This document shows, piece by piece, positions 25,616-34,201 of a stretch of 64,000 nucleotides of DNA. Positions within the stretch are counted from its first letter, which is position 1, and every line of letters starts with the position of its first letter. The translations under genes were made by a program, and so were the position numbers. The stretch spans positions 78,803 to 142,802 of the forward strand of contig NZ_PVTF01000023.1 of the NCBI RefSeq assembly GCF_003002815.1. The letters are read 5' to 3'. A model generated the notes under the pieces. It saw only the letters and a program-made list of their open reading frames with translations. It was not told the origin of the DNA and searched no databases. This stretch comes from Umezawaea tangerina (GTDB lineage: Bacteria; Actinomycetota; Actinomycetes; Mycobacteriales; Pseudonocardiaceae).

Positions 25616-26776
25616 TCAACCAGCGTCGCGCAAGACGCGCAGAATGTTGCTTCCCGCCAACTTCGCGAGGTCTTCCTCGCTCCACTTGCGGTCGAGCAGT
25701 TCCGCGAACAGATCCGGATAGGTGGACACGTCCTCCAGGCCTTCGGGGAGCGCCCTCACCCCGTCGTAGTCGCCGCCCAGCCCGATGTGGTCGATCCCGG
25801 CCACCTCGCGGGCGTGCTCCACGTGGGCCACGACGTCCTGGATGGTGACCTTCGGCGGGGGCCCGCCCGCGGTCCACGTGCGCGCGAACCGGCCGCGGAC
25901 CTCCAGGTCGTTGTGGCTCTCCCCCGCCGCGTCCATGGCGCCCTTGAGGGCGACGTCCCACTCGACGTAGCGCTGCGACACGAAGTTCGGGACGAACGTG
26001 ACCATGCAGACCCCGCCGTTGTCGGCGAGCAGGCCCAGCACGTCGTCCGGCACGTTGCGGGGGTGGTCGGCGACGGCCCGACAGGACGAGTGGCTGAAGA
26101 TCACCGGCTTGGCCGAGGTGGCCAGCGCGTCGCGCATGGTCGACGGCGCCACGTGGGACAGGTCGACCAGCATCCCGATCCGGTTCATCTCCCGCACGAC
26201 CTCGCGCCCGAAGCCGGTCAGGCCGCCGTGCGCGGGCTCGTCGGTGGCCGAGTCCGCCCACGGGGTGTTCTCGTTGTGCGTGAGCGTCATGTAGCGCACC
26301 CCGAGCCTCCTGAGGGCCCGCAGGACGCCCAGCGAGGAGTTGATGCTGTGCCCGCCCTCGGCGCCCAGCAGCGACGCGATGCGGCCTCCCGCGAACGCCT
26401 CCTCGGCCTGCTCGGCCGTCGTGGCGATCGCCAGGTCGTCCGGGTACCGGGCGGCGAGCTCGTGGACGAGCTCGACCTGCTCCAGCACGGCGGTCACCGC
26501 CGCGTCACCGGCGAGCTTGCACGGGACCCAGACGGACCAGAACTGAAGACCCACCCGGCCCTCGCGCAGCCGCACCAGGTCGGTGTGGAGTGTGGGTTGC
26601 CGGACGGAGAGGTCCACCTTGGCCGCCGTGGCGTAGACGTCGTCCGTTGACTTTTCACTTTTGTCGTCGGTTTCGAAGAACTCGCGGAGGGCCCAGGGGA
26701 GGTCGTTGTGCCCGTCGGCGAGCTGGTTCCGCTCGAGAAGTACCTGCGCACGATCCCGGCTTGCGCTGCTCGCCAC
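25616..26776 (-). CDS. Membrane dipeptidase family protein (peptidase M19)
   Basis: A zinc-dependent dipeptidase of the renal-dipeptidase family, 386 residues. Metal ligands expected in the family are visible: DGHNDLP (His and Asp), LGAEGGHSI (bridging Glu), VDLSHVA (His) and FSHSSCRAV (His), with GGDYDGV near the C terminus closing the site. Likely substrates are dipeptides, including those with D-residues. No signal peptide, so it is probably cytoplasmic. The GTG at 26776 follows AGGAG. Convergent with DUF3000 and divergent from the response regulator. Confidence 0.92.
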   Translation of the reverse strand: MASSASRDRAQVLLERNQLADGHNDLPWALREFFETDDKSEKSTDDVYATAAKVDLSVRQPTLHTDLVRLREGRVGLQFWSVWVPCKLAGDAAVTAVLEQVELVHELAARYPDDLAIATTAEQAEEAFAGGRIASLLGAEGGHSINSSLGVLRALRRLGVRYMTLTHNENTPWADSATDEPAHGGLTGFGREVVREMNRIGMLVDLSHVAPSTMRDALATSAKPVIFSHSSCRAVADHPRNVPDDVLGLLADNGGVCMVTFVPNFVSQRYVEWDVALKGAMDAAGESHNDLEVRGRFARTWTAGGPPPKVTIQDVVAHVEHAREVAGIDHIGLGGDYDGVRALPEGLEDVSTYPDLFAELLDRKWSEEDLAKLAGSNILRVLRDAG

Positions 26777-26944
26777 TGGGAACTCCTAGATGTCGTTGTG
26801 AGTGAGACTCGCGTTACGGCCCCATCCAGTTGTCAGCCGATCGTGTGACAGAAGGGGTCACCAGTCACAACTCGATAGGGATAGATACCCGATTGATCGT
26901 CCCGTAGACCCTCTCGGGCGGCTACGCTGCCCCAGACGACACCA

Positions 26945-26982
26945 CTTTCGGTCGATCAGTGGCGCGGCTGATTGGCCGAAAG
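26945..26982. repeat. Inverted repeat upstream of the response regulator
   Basis: Two 15-base arms starting CTTTCGGTCGATCAG and ending CTGATTGGCCGAAAG match at 13 positions around an eight-base spacer, about 50 bases before the GTG of the response regulator. It could be an operator or an RNA hairpin in the leader. Confidence 0.5.
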
Positions 26983-27030
26983 TCCCGGTGCCGGTCGGGG
27001 GGGCACGACCGACTCCAGGGAGGTAGTGAC

Positions 27031-27747
27031 GTGGCTGCCGTCGGCTTAGGTCAGGCCGTTCGTACCACGCCAGCCGGCTCGTTGCCGGCGAACATGGTCC
27101 CGCACCCGCGGGAAGAGTTGTTCTCAGTGCTGGTGGTCGACGACCACCCACTGCTGAGGGAGGCGATATCGGCTCGGCTCACCCAAATGGGAGCCGGGAC
27201 AGTGCATGAGGCCGCATCGGTTGCAGAGGCTCGGGCGCGGGCTCTGGCAACCGGACCTTGCGACCTCGCGATCCTCGACTTGGGCCTGCCGGATGGCACC
27301 GGCATCGACCTGGTCACGGAACTCCGTGCCCAGGGCTGGCCGCGAATCGTGGTCCTCGCATCCTCCGACGACCCCTATGCGGTCAGGTCGGCTTTCCAGG
27401 CGGGCGCTCAGGCGTACCTCCTGAAGTCGGCTTCGCCCATGGTGGTCACCGACGGGGTGCGCAGGGTTCTCGACGGCGGGGTCTACGCGGATCCGAGCGT
27501 GGCTCCGGTGCTCGCAGCGGGCACCAGGGTTCCGGGCACCGACAACACGCCGCGGGAGCTTTCCGCACGTGAGGTCGAGGTCCTCCAGCTGGTCGCCGAT
27601 GGCCAGAGCAACAAGGAGATCGGCGAAGCGCTCAGCCTTTCCGCACTCACGGTGAAGTCCCACCTGAGTCGGATCGGGCGCAAGCTGGGCACCGGTGACC
27701 GGGCTCAGATGGTCGCGCTGGCCATGCGTGCCGGCGTGATCCGCTGA
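27031..27747 (+). CDS. LuxR/NarL-type response regulator (orphan)
   Basis: 238 residues. After a 30-residue extension comes a receiver domain with the acidic pair in VVDDHP, the phospho-acceptor Asp in AILDLGLPDG, the switch Ser in VLASSDD and the Lys in LLKSASP; then a LuxR-type helix-turn-helix (LSAREVEVLQLVADGQSNKE, then SALTVKSHLSRIGRKL). It should bind DNA when phosphorylated. No histidine kinase is adjacent. The GTG at 27031 is preceded by GGGAGG; a start inside the extension is also possible. It lies beside RNase D, which follows after 67 bases but has its own promoter-like sequence. Confidence 0.9.
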   Translation: MAAVGLGQAVRTTPAGSLPANMVPHPREELFSVLVVDDHPLLREAISARLTQMGAGTVHEAASVAEARARALATGPCDLAILDLGLPDGTGIDLVTELRAQGWPRIVVLASSDDPYAVRSAFQAGAQAYLLKSASPMVVTDGVRRVLDGGVYADPSVAPVLAAGTRVPGTDNTPRELSAREVEVLQLVADGQSNKEIGEALSLSALTVKSHLSRIGRKLGTGDRAQMVALAMRAGVIR

Positions 27748-27814
27748 GCTGGTCGAAGCACTGAACCGGCCTGATACACCCGCGAGCGGGGCGTTCGTCA
27801 TAGGGTCATCCGTC

Positions 27815-29071
27815 GTGGACGTACCCGCCGACGAGCCAACCGAACCAACCGGAGCAGAACCGGTACCGCTGACGGAACCCGCAGAGGGGGTTCCGCCAGT
27901 GGTGTCCGACCTGTCAGCGCTCCGGCGAGCAGCTTCGGCTCTCGCCGGGGCGAAGGGTCCGGTCGCGGTGGACACCGAGCGAGCCTCGGGCTACCGCTAC
28001 TCGCAACGTGCCTACCTGGTGCAACTGCGCCGGGAAGGCGCCGGAACCGTGCTGGTCGACCCGATCGCCCTGGGCGGTCGGCTCGACCCGCTGGTCGAGG
28101 CGCTGGATGGAACCGAGTGGGTGCTGCACGCGGCGTCGCAAGACCTGCCGTGCCTCGCCGAGCTCGGCCTCCATCCGAGCGTCCTGTTCGACACCGAGCT
28201 GGCGGGCAGGCTGGCCGGTTTCGAACGGGTCGCTCTGGGCACACTTGTCGAGCGCTTGCTCGGCTACAGGCTGGAGAAGGGGCACGGCGCGGCCGACTGG
28301 TCGCGCCGCCCCCTTCCCGCCGACTGGCTGAACTACGCCGCGCTCGACGTGGAGCTCCTGGTCGAGCTGCGCGACGTGCTCGAGCAGGAGCTCAAGCACC
28401 AGGGCAAGCTCGAATGGGCGCACGAGGAGTTCGAGGCGGCGCGCAATGCTCCGCTGAGCCGTCCTCGTGCCGAACCGTGGCGCCGCACCTCCGGTATCCA
28501 CCGCATCCGCAACCCCCGGCAGCTGGCCGCGGTGCGCGCGTTGTGGGAGACCAGGGACTCGGTGGCACGGGAACGCGACATCGCGCCCGGCCGAGTGCTG
28601 CCCGATGCCGCTCTCGTCGACGCCGCCGTCCGCAACCCCGCGGACGAAGCGGCGCTTCTTGCGCTGCCCGTGTTCCGCGGGCGGGCGCAACGGCGCATGG
28701 TGGGCACGTGGCTGGGCGCCTTGCAGCGCGCCGCCGCGCTGCCGCGCACCGAGCTGCCGGAGCCTTCTCCCCACCACGACGGTCCTCCCCCGGCGAACCG
28801 CTGGTCCGACAAGGACCCCGCGGCGGCCGTGCGGCTGGCCGCGGTGCGGGCGGCGCTGACCGCCATCGCCGAGGCCAACACGCTCCCGGTGGAGAACCTG
28901 CTGCTGCCGGACCTGGTGCGCCGCACCTGCTGGCAACCGCCCGAGGACCTCACCCCGGCAGGGGTGGAGCGGGCGCTGCTGGACGGCGGCGCCCGGCGGT
29001 GGCAGATCGACCTGACGGTCGACGCGCTCACGGCGGCCCTCCAGCCGCCTCCGCCACCCCCTACCGAGTGA
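27815..29071 (+). CDS. rnd: Ribonuclease D-like 3'-5' exonuclease with HRDC domain
   Basis: 418 residues. A DEDDy exonuclease domain: VAVDTERASG (Asp, Glu), LHAASQDLPCL (Asp) and LNYAALDVELL (Tyr, Asp), then an HRDC helical domain (AAVRALWETRDSVARERDIA, then LPDAALVDAAV). Predicted to trim tRNA and other stable RNA 3' ends. The C-terminal extension with LPVENLLLPDLVRR and a proline-rich end is typical of actinobacterial members. GTG at 27815; TAGGGT (27801-27806) suggests a short or absent leader. Confidence 0.93.
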   Translation: MDVPADEPTEPTGAEPVPLTEPAEGVPPVVSDLSALRRAASALAGAKGPVAVDTERASGYRYSQRAYLVQLRREGAGTVLVDPIALGGRLDPLVEALDGTEWVLHAASQDLPCLAELGLHPSVLFDTELAGRLAGFERVALGTLVERLLGYRLEKGHGAADWSRRPLPADWLNYAALDVELLVELRDVLEQELKHQGKLEWAHEEFEAARNAPLSRPRAEPWRRTSGIHRIRNPRQLAAVRALWETRDSVARERDIAPGRVLPDAALVDAAVRNPADEAALLALPVFRGRAQRRMVGTWLGALQRAAALPRTELPEPSPHHDGPPPANRWSDKDPAAAVRLAAVRAALTAIAEANTLPVENLLLPDLVRRTCWQPPEDLTPAGVERALLDGGARRWQIDLTVDALTAALQPPPPPPTE

Positions 29072-29082
29072 CCCCGCTACCC

Positions 29083-29124
29083 CTACCCCTGATCTGACCG
29101 GACCAACGCCCAGGTCAGGGGTAG
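29083..29124 (+). terminator. Probable terminator hairpin after RNase D
   Basis: CTACCCCTGA and TCAGGGGTAG pair over ten bases with a 22-base loop, 11 bases after the stop. No T-run. Confidence 0.5.
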
Positions 29125-29187
29125 TGGAAGCGGTTGCATGCCGTTTGACTTGGCGGTAGTCGGCCACCACGGCACTGCGAGGTCGGA

Positions 29188-29445
29188 ATGCGGCACAAGA
29201 TCGTCCGATGGCGTACCCCGCTGATGCCGGTGGTGCTGGCCCCGCTCGCCCTGGTCGCGGTCACCGGTCTCGGTGTCGTCGCCCACGGCCGGGTGCCGGT
29301 CCGCGTCGAGTCGGGGCCGTTCACGATCCCGCCCGTCCTCGGGCACGCCCGGCCGCTCGTGATCCGCGGCGACCGCCCGCAGCGACCGCCCGCGTCCACT
29401 TCCGGAGCCAGGGCACGCGGTGCCCGTTCGTCCCGTGCGGCCTGA
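29188..29445 (+). CDS. Possible small membrane or secreted protein
   Basis: 85 residues starting MRHKIVRWRTPLMPVVLAP with one hydrophobic segment (VVLAPLALVAVTGLGVVA) and a basic, Pro/Arg-rich C terminus. GAGGTCGGA precedes the ATG. No family recognised. Its 3' end nearly meets the convergent MerR gene. It is the only candidate in the 384-base gap after RNase D, and may not be real. Confidence 0.4.
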   Translation: MRHKIVRWRTPLMPVVLAPLALVAVTGLGVVAHGRVPVRVESGPFTIPPVLGHARPLVIRGDRPQRPPASTSGARARGARSSRAA

Positions 29446-29455
29446 GCGCCGGCCC

Positions 29456-30082
29456 TCACTCCTCGGCGAGGAGTCCGGCCGAGGCCTCGCGCTGGGCGAG
29501 CCTGCGCAGCGCCTTGAGCGCCGCGTCCCCCAGCACCGTGGCGACGACCATGTCCTCGACCACCTCGTCGGGCTTGGAGTTGAGCACCAGGTAGTCGAGG
29601 TCCCGCCGGGCGATGGCCACGTTCGCCTCGGCGTACCCGTCGAGCAGGTCGGCGAACCGGTGGTGGCCCAGCCTGTTGGCCGTCGCCACGACGCCCACGA
29701 GCGCGAGCACCGACGGGTCGCGTGCCATGTGCGCCCAGCCGCGGCGGGCCAGGAAGGCGGCCACCTCGGCGTCCGCGTCGCGGTCGTCGACGGGCGGGGT
29801 GACCGGTGCGATGCTGCGCTGCACGACGCCGAGCACGTGGTGGGTGACCTCAGCGGAGGCGTCGAGGGTGGCGACGATCTCGCCGACCACCGCGATCGAC
29901 AGCCCGCCCACCTCGACGAGCGCGCGCACGAGCTTGAGCCTGCGCAGGTGCTCCTCGCCGTAGACGGCCTGGTTGCGGCCGGTCGGCTCGCCGGAGGGCA
30001 GCAGGCCCTCGCGCAGGTAGTACTTGATCGTCGGCACGGGGACCCCGCTGGTCGAGCTCAGCTCCGCGATGCGCACGGACAC
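29456..30082 (-). CDS. MerR family transcriptional regulator
   Basis: 208 residues. N-terminal MerR winged helix (VRIAELSSTSGVPVPTIKYY, then LREGLLPSGEP), a wing with NQAVYGEEHLRRL, then a helical effector domain rich in Ala and Asp without conserved Cys, so probably not a metal sensor. The GTG at 30082 follows AGGAGG. It faces an ABA4-like membrane protein across 79 bases that contain a 40-base symmetrical dyad, its likely site. Confidence 0.88.
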   Translation of the reverse strand: MSVRIAELSSTSGVPVPTIKYYLREGLLPSGEPTGRNQAVYGEEHLRRLKLVRALVEVGGLSIAVVGEIVATLDASAEVTHHVLGVVQRSIAPVTPPVDDRDADAEVAAFLARRGWAHMARDPSVLALVGVVATANRLGHHRFADLLDGYAEANVAIARRDLDYLVLNSKPDEVVEDMVVATVLGDAALKALRRLAQREASAGLLAEE

Positions 30083-30107
30083 CCCTCCCTCCTGGTGGCC
30101 ACCGAAT

Positions 30108-30147
30108 GGATAGTCTACCTTTCCATTATTGGAGAGTGTCACTATCC
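30108..30147. promoter_or_regulatory. Concentric double dyad between merR and the ABA4-like gene
   Basis: Outer arms GGATAGT (30108-30114) and ACTATCC (30141-30147) share the same centre as inner arms CTTTCCA (30119-30125) and TGGAGAG (30130-30136, one mismatch). A long dyad in a divergent MerR promoter fits the MerR mode of binding a stretched spacer. Confidence 0.65.
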
Positions 30148-30161
30148 GAATGGAGCCGACC

Positions 30162-30212
30162 ATGACCCGCGCAGTTCCCGGCACGACCACCACCCCGGCG
30201 GTGGCGGCATGA
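30162..30212 (+). CDS. Possible 16-residue leader peptide coupled to the ABA4-like gene
   Basis: ATG at 30162 after TGGAG, ending in a TGA that overlaps the ATG of the next gene (ATGA). The peptide begins MTRAVPG and is Thr/Pro/Ala-rich. Its position argues for translational coupling or a short upstream regulatory frame rather than a functional protein. Confidence 0.4.
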   Translation: MTRAVPGTTTTPAVAA

Positions 30213-30649
30213 GCGAAACGCTGTTCTCGATCACGTTCCTGCCCGCGGCGCCGTTCTGGCTGCTGATGATCCTGGCGCCGAAGTGGCGGGTGACCGAGCG
30301 GGCCGTCGCGTCGCCGCTGATCGTCGTGCCGCCCGCGCTGATCTACCTCGTGCTGCTGGTGCCGGACTTCACGACGGTCCTGCCGCTGGTCTCACGACCC
30401 GAGCTGGCACCGCTGGCCGAGTACCTGGGCACGCCCGCGGGCACGGCGATCGCCTGGGCGCACTTCATCGCCTTCGACCTGTTCGTCGGCCGGTGGATGT
30501 ACCGGCAGAGCCGTGAGCTGGACATCCACCCCCTGCTGATGGCGCCGATCCTGGTGGTCACGATCATGGTGGCCCCCGTCGGACTCCTGCTGTTCCTGCC
30601 CGTTCGAGCACTGCGGACGCGCAAGGAGGAGCCCGCACCTGCGGTGTGA
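30209..30649 (+). CDS. ABA4-like (DUF4281) integral membrane protein
   Basis: 146 residues, four predicted membrane helices (FLPAAPFWLLMILAP, VVPPALIYLVLLV, WAHFIAFDLFVGRWMY, APILVVTIMVAPVGLLLFLP). The AHFIAFDLFVGRW segment with conserved His and Asp is the hallmark of the ABA4-like family; plant ABA4 acts in neoxanthin synthesis and bacterial members are uncharacterised. Probably regulated by the divergent MerR protein. Confidence 0.85.
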   Translation: MSETLFSITFLPAAPFWLLMILAPKWRVTERAVASPLIVVPPALIYLVLLVPDFTTVLPLVSRPELAPLAEYLGTPAGTAIAWAHFIAFDLFVGRWMYRQSRELDIHPLLMAPILVVTIMVAPVGLLLFLPVRALRTRKEEPAPAV

Positions 30650-30674
30650 CGCAGTCGACAGTGCCACCACGGTG

Positions 30675-30720
30675 GTTACTGACGAGTAACGAGGTCTAAA
30701 GTCAGTGTTACCGACCGGTA
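30675..30720. promoter_or_regulatory. Two inverted repeats in the fadAB promoter
   Basis: GTTACTGACGAGTAAC (30675-30690) has perfect six-base arms, and TACCGACCGGTA (30709-30720) has five-base arms. TAAAGT (30697-30702) between them is a plausible -10. The first looks like a fatty-acid-oxidation repressor site; no regulator gene is adjacent. Confidence 0.55.
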
Positions 30721-30788
30721 GCGGCTCGCCTCGCGACGCCGCCGACCGGGCGGACTTCCCAACATCGGTTCAACGTGGAGGAGACGCC

Positions 30789-32033
30789 GTGGCCGCACCA
30801 GCAGCGCCGGCACCGAGCGGACACGACGTGGCTCGTGGCGTTCGGAACGTGGTCTTCGTCGAAGGCGTCCGCACGCCGTTCGGCAAGGCCGGACCCAAGG
30901 GGATCTTCGCGGAGACCCGCGCCGACGACTTGGTGGTCAAGGTGATCCGCGAACTGCTCCGCCGCCACCCCGAGCTGCCGCCGGAGCGCGTCGACGAGGT
31001 GGCCATCGCCGCCACGACGCAGATCGGCGACCAGGGCCTGACCCTGGGCCGCACCGCCGCGCTGCTGGCGGGGCTGCCGAAGTCGGTGCCCGGCTACTCC
31101 GTGGACCGCATGTGCGCGGGCGCCATGACGGCCGTGACGACCGCCGCGGGCGGCATCGCGTTCGGCGCCTACGACGTGGTGATCGCGGGCGGTGTCGAGC
31201 ACATGGGCCGCCACCCGATGGGCGAGGGCGTCGACCCGAACCCGCGCTTCATCTCCGACCGGATCGTGGACACCTCGGCGCTGGTCATGGGACAGACCGC
31301 GGAGAACCTGCACGACCGGTACCCGGAGATCACCAAGGACCGCACCGACGCGTACGCGGTGGCCTCGCAGGCCAAGTACGCCGAGGCCGTGGCGGCGGGC
31401 AAGATCGGCCCCGAGCTCGTCCCGGTGGCCACCCGCTCCGCGGACAAGGGCTGGGGACTGGCGACGGCCGACGAGCCGCCGCGCCCCGGCACGTCCCTGG
31501 AGGACCTCGGCAAGCTCAAGACCCCGTTCCGCCCGCACGGCCGGATCACCGCGGGCAACGCGGCCGGTCTCAACGACGGCGCGACCGGCTGCATCCTGGC
31601 CGAGGAGGAGACCGCGCGCGAGCTCGGCCTGCCCATCGGCATGCGGCTGGTCGGCTACTCGTTCCTGGGTGTCGAGCCCGAGGTCATGGGCATCGGCCCG
31701 GTGCCCGCGACGGAGAAGGCGCTCAAGCGCGCCGGGCTCACCATCGACGACATCGGCCTGTTCGAGATCAACGAGGCCTTCGCCGTGCAGGTGCTGGCCT
31801 TCCTCGACCACTTCGACATCAAGCAGGACGACCCCAGGGTCAACCAGTGGGGCGGCGCGATCGCCACCGGCCACCCGCTGGCCTCCTCGGGCGTGCGGCT
31901 CATGACGCAGCTGTCCCGGCAGTTCGCCGAGCGCCCCGACGTGCGCTACGGCATCACCACCATGTGCATCGGCATCGGCATGGGTGGCACCGTGATCTGG
32001 GAGAACCCCCTCTGGACGGGAGAGACGAAGTGA
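30789..32033 (+). CDS. fadA: Acetyl-CoA acyltransferase (thiolase), fatty-acid oxidation complex beta subunit
   Basis: Cleaves 3-ketoacyl-CoA with CoA in the last step of beta-oxidation. 414 residues. Seen: VDRMCAGAM with nucleophile Cys109, NEAFAVQVL, GHPLASSGVR with His362, and CIGIGMGGTVIWE with Cys393. The GTG at 30789 is preceded by GGAGGAG. Its stop overlaps the GTG of the alpha-subunit gene. Confidence 0.95.
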   Translation: MAAPAAPAPSGHDVARGVRNVVFVEGVRTPFGKAGPKGIFAETRADDLVVKVIRELLRRHPELPPERVDEVAIAATTQIGDQGLTLGRTAALLAGLPKSVPGYSVDRMCAGAMTAVTTAAGGIAFGAYDVVIAGGVEHMGRHPMGEGVDPNPRFISDRIVDTSALVMGQTAENLHDRYPEITKDRTDAYAVASQAKYAEAVAAGKIGPELVPVATRSADKGWGLATADEPPRPGTSLEDLGKLKTPFRPHGRITAGNAAGLNDGATGCILAEEETARELGLPIGMRLVGYSFLGVEPEVMGIGPVPATEKALKRAGLTIDDIGLFEINEAFAVQVLAFLDHFDIKQDDPRVNQWGGAIATGHPLASSGVRLMTQLSRQFAERPDVRYGITTMCIGIGMGGTVIWENPLWTGETK

Positions 32034-34138
32034 GCACGCTGTCCCCTGAAGAGGCGAAGGCGAAGTACGCCAAGGAGGTCGTGACCACCGCGACCACCCG
32101 CCTGGTCGACGTGCCCGGTGTCGACGGCCGGGTCGCCGTGATCACCATCGACAACGGCCTCGACCACACCCGCCCGTCGACGTTCGGCCCGCAGGGCCTG
32201 CTGAGCCTGAGCGCGGCCTACGACGAGGCCGCCGCGGCCGGTCCGGCGGCGATCGTGGTGACCGGCAAGCCGTTCATCTTCGCGGTGGGCGCCGACCTCG
32301 GCGCGGTCGAGGGCGACCAGCGCGACGAGGCCATGATGATCGGCGAGCTGGGGCACGGCACGTTCCGCAAGTTCACCGACTCGACCATCCCGACCTTCGC
32401 GTTCGTCAACGGCGCGGCGCTCGGCGGCGGCCTGGAGCTGGCGCTGTCGTGCCAGTACCGGACGCTGTCGGCCAGCGCGGGCGCGATCGCGCTGCCCGAG
32501 CTGTTCCTGGGCATGTTCCCCGGCTGGGGCGGCACGCAGCTGCTGCCGAACCTGGTCGGCGCGGACGCCGCGGTCACCGTGATCTTCGAGAACGCGTTGA
32601 ACCAGAACAAGATGCTCAAGCCCGCCCAGGTGCTGGAGATGGGCATCGCGGACGTGATGTTCGAGTCCCCGGACTTCCTCGAGCAGTCGTTCGCGTGGCT
32701 GGCGAAGGTCGTCGCGGGCGAGATCACCCCGCCGCGCAAGGAGATCGACCGCGGCGAGGCGTGGGACGCCGCCGTGGCGCGGGCCAAGGCCATCGTGCAC
32801 GGCAAGACCAAGGGGGCCTCCCCCGGCGCCGGGTACGCACTGGAGCTGCTGGAGCTGGCCCGCGAGAACGACCTCGACCGCGGCTTCGCGGCCGAGAACG
32901 AGGCCATGGCCAACGTGCTGATGAGCGACACGCTCCGGGCGAGCCTCTACTCGTTCGGCCTGGTGCAGAAGCGGGTCAAGAAGCCCGCGGGCGCGCCGGA
33001 CAAGTCGCTGGCGCGGCCGGTCACCAAGGTCGGTGTCGTCGGCGCCGGTCTGATGGCGTCCCAGATGGCGCTGCTGTTCGCCCGCCGCCTGCACGTGCCG
33101 GTCGTGCTGACCGACATCGACCAGGCGCGCGTGGACAAAGGGGTCGGGTACGTGCACTCGGAGGTGGACAAGCTCCTGGGCAAGAAGCGCGTCTCGCCCG
33201 ACGAGGCCAACCGGCTCAAGGCGCTCGTCACCGGCTCGCTGGACAAGGCGTCGTTCGCCGACGCCGACTTCGTCATCGAGGCCGTGTTCGAGGACCTCGC
33301 GGTGAAGCAGCAGGTGTTCGCCGAGGTCGAGGAACACGTGTCCCCGCAGGCGATCCTGGCCACCAACACCTCGTCGCTGTCCATCACGGACATGGCGTCG
33401 AAGCTCGCGCACCCGGAGCGGGTCGTCGGCTTCCACTTCTTCAACCCGGTCGCGGTCATGCCGCTGGTGGAGATCGTGCGCGCCGAGCAGACCGACGACG
33501 AGGCGCTGGCCACCGCGTTCTCGGTCGGCAAGCAGCTCAAGAAGTCCTGCGTGCTGGTGAAGGACGCGCCGTCGTTCGTGGTGAACCGCCTCCTCACCCG
33601 CTTCATGGGCGAGGTCGTGAAGTCCATCGACGAGGGCACGCCGTTCGAGGTCGCCGACAAGGCCACCGAGTCGCTCGGCCTGCCGATGTCGCCGCTGATC
33701 CTGCTCCAGCTCGTGGGGTCGGCGGTGGCGCTGCACGTGTCCGAGACGATGCACAACGCGTTCCCGGACCGCTTCAGCGTCAGCCCGAACATGGCGAAGT
33801 TCGTCGCCGCGGGCAAGACCGCGGTGTGGCAGTGGGACGCGCAGGGCAACCAGACCGTCGACCCCGAGGTCGCCGCGCTCTGGGAGTTCGGCGACATGCC
33901 GCTGACCGCCGACCAGGTCAAGGCGCGCGCGCTGGAGGGCATGGCCGAGGAGATCCGGCTCATGCTCGACGAGGGTGTCGTGGCCGAGGCCAAGGACATC
34001 GACCTCTGCATGATCCTGGGCGCGGGCTGGCCGTTCTGGCTGGGCGGCATCACCCCGTACCTGGACCGCGAGGGCATCTCGGAGAAGGTGACCGGGCAGC
34101 GCTTCCTCGCCCCCGGTGTGGCCTCCCTGCCCGCCTAG
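32030..34138 (+). CDS. fadB: Fatty-acid oxidation complex alpha subunit (enoyl-CoA hydratase / 3-hydroxyacyl-CoA dehydrogenase)
   Basis: 702 residues. The N-terminal crotonase domain shows ALGGGLELALSCQYR and LGMFPGWGGTQLLP. The central dehydrogenase NAD-binding domain shows VGVVGAGLMASQMALLFA, NTSSLSITDMA and GFHFFNPVAVMPLVEIV. The C-terminal dehydrogenase domains follow (VVNRLLTRFMGE). Hydratase and dehydrogenase steps are thus fused in one chain that should assemble with the FadA thiolase encoded just upstream. GTG start overlaps the fadA stop (GTGA). Confidence 0.95.
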   Translation: MSTLSPEEAKAKYAKEVVTTATTRLVDVPGVDGRVAVITIDNGLDHTRPSTFGPQGLLSLSAAYDEAAAAGPAAIVVTGKPFIFAVGADLGAVEGDQRDEAMMIGELGHGTFRKFTDSTIPTFAFVNGAALGGGLELALSCQYRTLSASAGAIALPELFLGMFPGWGGTQLLPNLVGADAAVTVIFENALNQNKMLKPAQVLEMGIADVMFESPDFLEQSFAWLAKVVAGEITPPRKEIDRGEAWDAAVARAKAIVHGKTKGASPGAGYALELLELARENDLDRGFAAENEAMANVLMSDTLRASLYSFGLVQKRVKKPAGAPDKSLARPVTKVGVVGAGLMASQMALLFARRLHVPVVLTDIDQARVDKGVGYVHSEVDKLLGKKRVSPDEANRLKALVTGSLDKASFADADFVIEAVFEDLAVKQQVFAEVEEHVSPQAILATNTSSLSITDMASKLAHPERVVGFHFFNPVAVMPLVEIVRAEQTDDEALATAFSVGKQLKKSCVLVKDAPSFVVNRLLTRFMGEVVKSIDEGTPFEVADKATESLGLPMSPLILLQLVGSAVALHVSETMHNAFPDRFSVSPNMAKFVAAGKTAVWQWDAQGNQTVDPEVAALWEFGDMPLTADQVKARALEGMAEEIRLMLDEGVVAEAKDIDLCMILGAGWPFWLGGITPYLDREGISEKVTGQRFLAPGVASLPA

Positions 34139-34144
34139 GTCGTC

Positions 34145-34198
34145 GCACGCGACAGCGCCCGGTCCCCGTTCACCAGGGGGCCGGGCGCTGTCGCGTGC
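34145..34198. terminator. Strong bidirectional terminator hairpin
   Basis: A stem of about 23 base pairs (GCACGCGACAGCGCCCGG pairs with CCGGGCGCTGTCGCGTGC, then further G-C pairs after one G-T) with an eight-base loop, between fadB and the convergent HTH protein gene. It is the strongest protein-gene terminator seen in the window. Confidence 0.85.
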
Positions 34199-34201
34199 CG
34201 G

